From JBAXLO01 sp037134755 (GTDB lineage Bacteria > Bacteroidota > Bacteroidia > Bacteroidales > JACABE01): a stretch of DNA of 16,249 nt. Positions 13,655-16,249 of this stretch are shown here, piece after piece (the first letter of the stretch is position 1; every line of letters begins with the position of its first letter). The stretch covers positions 1-16,249 of the forward strand of contig JBAXLO010000091.1 in the NCBI GenBank assembly GCA_037134755.1. The letters are read 5' to 3'. The notes under the pieces were generated by a model that worked only from the letters and a program-made list of their open reading frames with translations, made no database searches and was not told the DNA's origin. A program made the position numbers and the translations under genes.

Positions 13655-14812
13655 TTAGTCAAGCCAGGATAAGTGATACTTCGTATCTTCAATTCCTAAA
13701 GCTTGCTTCGTTATTTTAAGAGGATTAAAGGTGTCAACCATTACTGCAATTTCATCTGTACCAGCTTTACCAATACTTTTTTCAACAGCTCCCGGATGTG
13801 GTCCATGAGGAGTGCCTAAAGGGTGCAAAGTTATCTGACCTTTTTCAACTGACTTCCTACTCATAAAATCTCCATCAACATAATAAAGAACTTCATCAGA
13901 ATCAACATTACTATGATTGTAAGGAGCAGGTATGGAAAGCTTGTGATAATCGTAAAGACGAGGCACAAACGCACAAACAACAAACTTATCCGTTTCAAAA
14001 GTTTGGTGTACAGGAGGTGGTTGATGAACTCTACCTGTGATTGGTTCAAAATCATGAATAGAAAAAGCATAAGGGTAATGATTACCATCCCAACCTACAA
14101 CATCAAAAGGATGTGAGGCATATATATATGGGAAAATAAAATCCTTCCTTTTGATGATTACCTTAAAATCGCCTTTTTCATCATGTGTTTCGAGTTCTTC
14201 AGGTCCTCTGATATCTCTTTCGCAAAAAGGAGCATGTTCTAAAAGTTGCCCCATATTATTTATATATCTTTTTGGATACCTGTAAGGAAGATAAGATTCA
14301 ACAATAAACAATCTGTTTTCAGATGTATTGAATTCAATCTGATAAATAGTTCCTCTTGGAATAATAAGATGATCGCCTGGATGAAAATTAATGTTTCCAT
14401 AAGTAGTTCTTAGTTTCCCTTCACCAAAATGAACAAAGATCATTTCGTCTGCCCCAGAGTTCTTGAAAAAATATTCGGTCAAACTCTTAGTTGGAGCAGC
14501 CAAATATATATTTACATCCTGATTTACCAGGACAGGTATTCTGCTTTCTAAATAATCAATTTTTGGTGAGATATTAAACCCAAGAAAACTTCTGCACTGT
14601 AGGTTTTGTTCTATTGCAACCTCCGGTTGAACATTTATCGCCTCACCTGCTTGCTTAACAAGTGTTGGAGGATAATTATGATACATCAAAGAATATACAT
14701 CAGAAAATCCTGCAGTACTAACTAATTGCTCAGAATATAACGAGCCATCAGCTTTCCTAAACTGTGTATGTCGTTTAGGTGGTATTGAACCTAGTTTTTT
14801 ATAATGAGGCAT
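13655..14812 (-). CDS. hmgA: Homogentisate 1,2-dioxygenase
   Basis: This 385-residue protein opens the ring of homogentisate with O2 to give maleylacetoacetate, using Fe(II). Starting with MPHYKKLG and shorter than the roughly 430-450-residue proteobacterial and animal enzymes, it is of the compact Bacteroidota type. The cupin iron site is clear: His300 and Glu307 in YNHSNVDSDEVLYYVDGDF, and His336 in TPHGPHPG. There is one extra residue between His300 and Glu307 compared with the human His-Glu spacing as I remember it, while the E-X6-G cupin spacing is kept. It is the first gene of the tyrosine catabolic cluster. The 195 bp upstream are AT-rich with only weak promoter-like matches. Confidence 0.95.
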   Translation of the reverse strand: MPHYKKLGSIPPKRHTQFRKADGSLYSEQLVSTAGFSDVYSLMYHNYPPTLVKQAGEAINVQPEVAIEQNLQCRSFLGFNISPKIDYLESRIPVLVNQDVNIYLAAPTKSLTEYFFKNSGADEMIFVHFGEGKLRTTYGNINFHPGDHLIIPRGTIYQIEFNTSENRLFIVESYLPYRYPKRYINNMGQLLEHAPFCERDIRGPEELETHDEKGDFKVIIKRKDFIFPYIYASHPFDVVGWDGNHYPYAFSIHDFEPITGRVHQPPPVHQTFETDKFVVCAFVPRLYDYHKLSIPAPYNHSNVDSDEVLYYVDGDFMSRKSVEKGQITLHPLGTPHGPHPGAVEKSIGKAGTDEIAVMVDTFNPLKITKQALGIEDTKYHLSWLD

Positions 14813-15007
14813 AAAGTGTATTTTACGTTTATAAATATTTCATATTTAATTATCATTAATATGAAAGACTAATAAACAAATAAAAACCTACTTTTCCTTT
14901 AAAATTAATTTAATTTTAAGAAATCTATTCAAGTTAATTGCTTTGATCTTTTTTTAAGAGAAAACAACTCCTGATTTTAGGAATGAAAAGGATAAAATAT
15001 TTACCTG

Positions 15008-16249
15008 TTATTGAATCACGACTTTCTTTATTATTTTACCTTGTTTTGAACTTATTGTTACAAAGTATAATCCTTTAGGAATATTTGTTAAATGAATGTT
15101 CTTTTGGAAATTATTATCTATTGATTGAACAGATTCATTATATATAATCTCTCCAATTATTGAAGAGATATTAATATTGTAGTGATCAGCTTTAGTTCCT
15201 GTCAACAATAAATTGAATTCACCTTTATTAGGATTTGGGAATATATTAAATTTAAAACTGCTAGTTGATTGCTGATTAATACCAAGTCCATTACAACTAA
15301 TGTAAGCAGTTTTAAATATTGTATCAGAACATGAGTTGAGAATATCTGTTGCAATTAGTGAAACAGAATACATTCCATTAGAATAATAAGTATGATTAAC
15401 AATAGCATTATTAGAATTTAGAATAGTATTATCACCAAAGTTCCATGTAAAATTATAGTTAGTAATATCAGGAGTACTATTATTAAACTGAACTGTAAAA
15501 GGTGGTGTAGCGAAAAGAGTATCACTTGCAGTGAATTCAAGATTGAAGTTTGCATTAGTTACATTAACTATAACTGTATCTGAAGCAATACAGCTTTGAT
15601 CTATTGCATTTAAAATATAAGTAATGGTATGAATAGGATTCACTCGTGGGTTTAAAATACCGGGATTACTGAGACCATTGGCAGGTGTCCAGTGATAGAC
15701 AATAGAAGTACTATTTGAATTAATAGTAGCACCAAAAGTAATAGAATCTCCACAGGTTTTAGTAATGTTATTAGTTGAAATAGACAATGGTATTATATTT
15801 ACTTTAATAGAATCTATTGCATTGCAACCTTCAATAGAGCTAAGGTTTAGATAATAGGTGTTTGTTGACAATGGATTTACTTTTGGATTAGCGATATTTA
15901 CACTATCCAAACCAATAGTTGGGTTCCATTGATAGCTAAGGTTTGATTGTAGTCCGGGATAATTATTATTAGGAGTTAAGATTACATTACCTCCACATGC
16001 TAAATTAATATCATTACCTGCATTTACAGTCATAGGATTAACTGTGACCTGAATAGTATCTGTGGCAAAACAACCTTCAACAGAAGTTAAGCTTACTACA
16101 TAGTTAGTAGTAGTAATGGGTTTTGCAACAGGGTTCTTAATAGTTGCTGAGTTTAAACTATTGGCTGGAATCCATGAATAAGCTAAGTTAGATACATTTG
16201 AAGGATAATTAGTAATAGGATTAAAGATTACTGAATCACCACATATATT
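15008..16249 (-). CDS. C-terminal part of a secreted PKD/Ig-repeat protein with T9SS sorting domain (partial)
   Basis: The reading frame is open from the right window edge to the TAA at 15010-15008, giving 413 visible residues. An internal Met at 16033 is not the true start, because the repeat pattern continues upstream of it. There are two to three tandem beta-sandwich repeats of about 85-95 residues, each with CG(D/G)S/N, a Y-x-W-x-P motif, an N-P-x-V-x-P motif and GC-x-x-x-D-(S/T)-I-x-V at its end. A true PKD domain follows (about 163-247 counted from the internal Met: WNFGD and NHTYYSNGMYSVSLIATD). Last comes a type A Por sorting domain (about 260-341: IFPNPNKGEF, IPKGLYFVTI, KIIKKVVIQ). 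It is exported by type IX secretion and is probably a surface adhesin or structural protein. Confidence 0.92.
   Translation of the reverse strand, partial: NICGDSVIFNPITNYPSNVSNLAYSWIPANSLNSATIKNPVAKPITTTNYVVSLTSVEGCFATDTIQVTVNPMTVNAGNDINLACGGNVILTPNNNYPGLQSNLSYQWNPTIGLDSVNIANPKVNPLSTNTYYLNLSSIEGCNAIDSIKVNIIPLSISTNNITKTCGDSITFGATINSNSTSIVYHWTPANGLSNPGILNPRVNPIHTITYILNAIDQSCIASDTVIVNVTNANFNLEFTASDTLFATPPFTVQFNNSTPDITNYNFTWNFGDNTILNSNNAIVNHTYYSNGMYSVSLIATDILNSCSDTIFKTAYISCNGLGINQQSTSSFKFNIFPNPNKGEFNLLLTGTKADHYNINISSIIGEIIYNESVQSIDNNFQKNIHLTNIPKGLYFVTISSKQGKIIKKVVIQ

Overview
The window looks like a chromosomal segment of a Bacteroidota bacterium. It is AT-rich, the genes mostly lack Shine-Dalgarno sequences, several upstream regions match the Bacteroidota promoter form TTTG-N19-TAnnTTTG, and the right edge carries a surface protein with a type IX secretion (Por) sorting tail. 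The genus cannot be fixed from sequence alone.

Layout. (i) 1-543: a repeat-rich stretch with a 55-bp direct repeat carrying a long perfect palindrome, an 8-bp tandem repeat, small hairpins and a 29-codon ORF that may be a gene stump. (ii) 544-5205, minus strand: a three-gene restriction-modification operon in the order short N6-adenine methylase-like protein, Eco57I-type methylase with NPPY motif, and GIY-YIG/superfamily 2 helicase. The genes overlap by 4 and 8 bp. (iii) 5396-8214, minus strand: a compact CBASS anti-phage operon in the order J-domain membrane protein, CapV-type patatin phospholipase, CD-NTase, and E2-like conjugating enzyme. A strong terminator separates it from the restriction operon. 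(iv) 8215-9166: a 950-bp gene-free stretch with an orphan promoter, a cluster of TGACA/TGTCA half-sites, two structured hairpin repeats, and the promoter and leader of the next gene. (v) 9167-10075, plus strand: an uncharacterised 302-residue protein followed by tandem repeats and a bidirectional terminator. (vi) 10250-14812, minus strand: tyrosine catabolism through homogentisate (hmgA, hppD, fahA and a flavin-reductase-like gene). (vii) 15008 to the right edge, minus strand: the C-terminal part of a secreted PKD/Ig-repeat protein.

How the parts work together. Regions ii and iii form a defence island of two co-directional systems. The restriction system would cut unmethylated foreign DNA. 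CBASS would respond to infection by making a cyclic nucleotide that activates a membrane-degrading phospholipase. The most unusual element is the small tail-anchored J-domain protein 15 bp upstream of capV, which is not a standard CBASS component known to me. Related hairpin repeats flank the island in inverted, outward-facing orientation. The homogentisate genes convert 4-hydroxyphenylpyruvate to fumarate and acetoacetate, with no maleylacetoacetate isomerase in the window.
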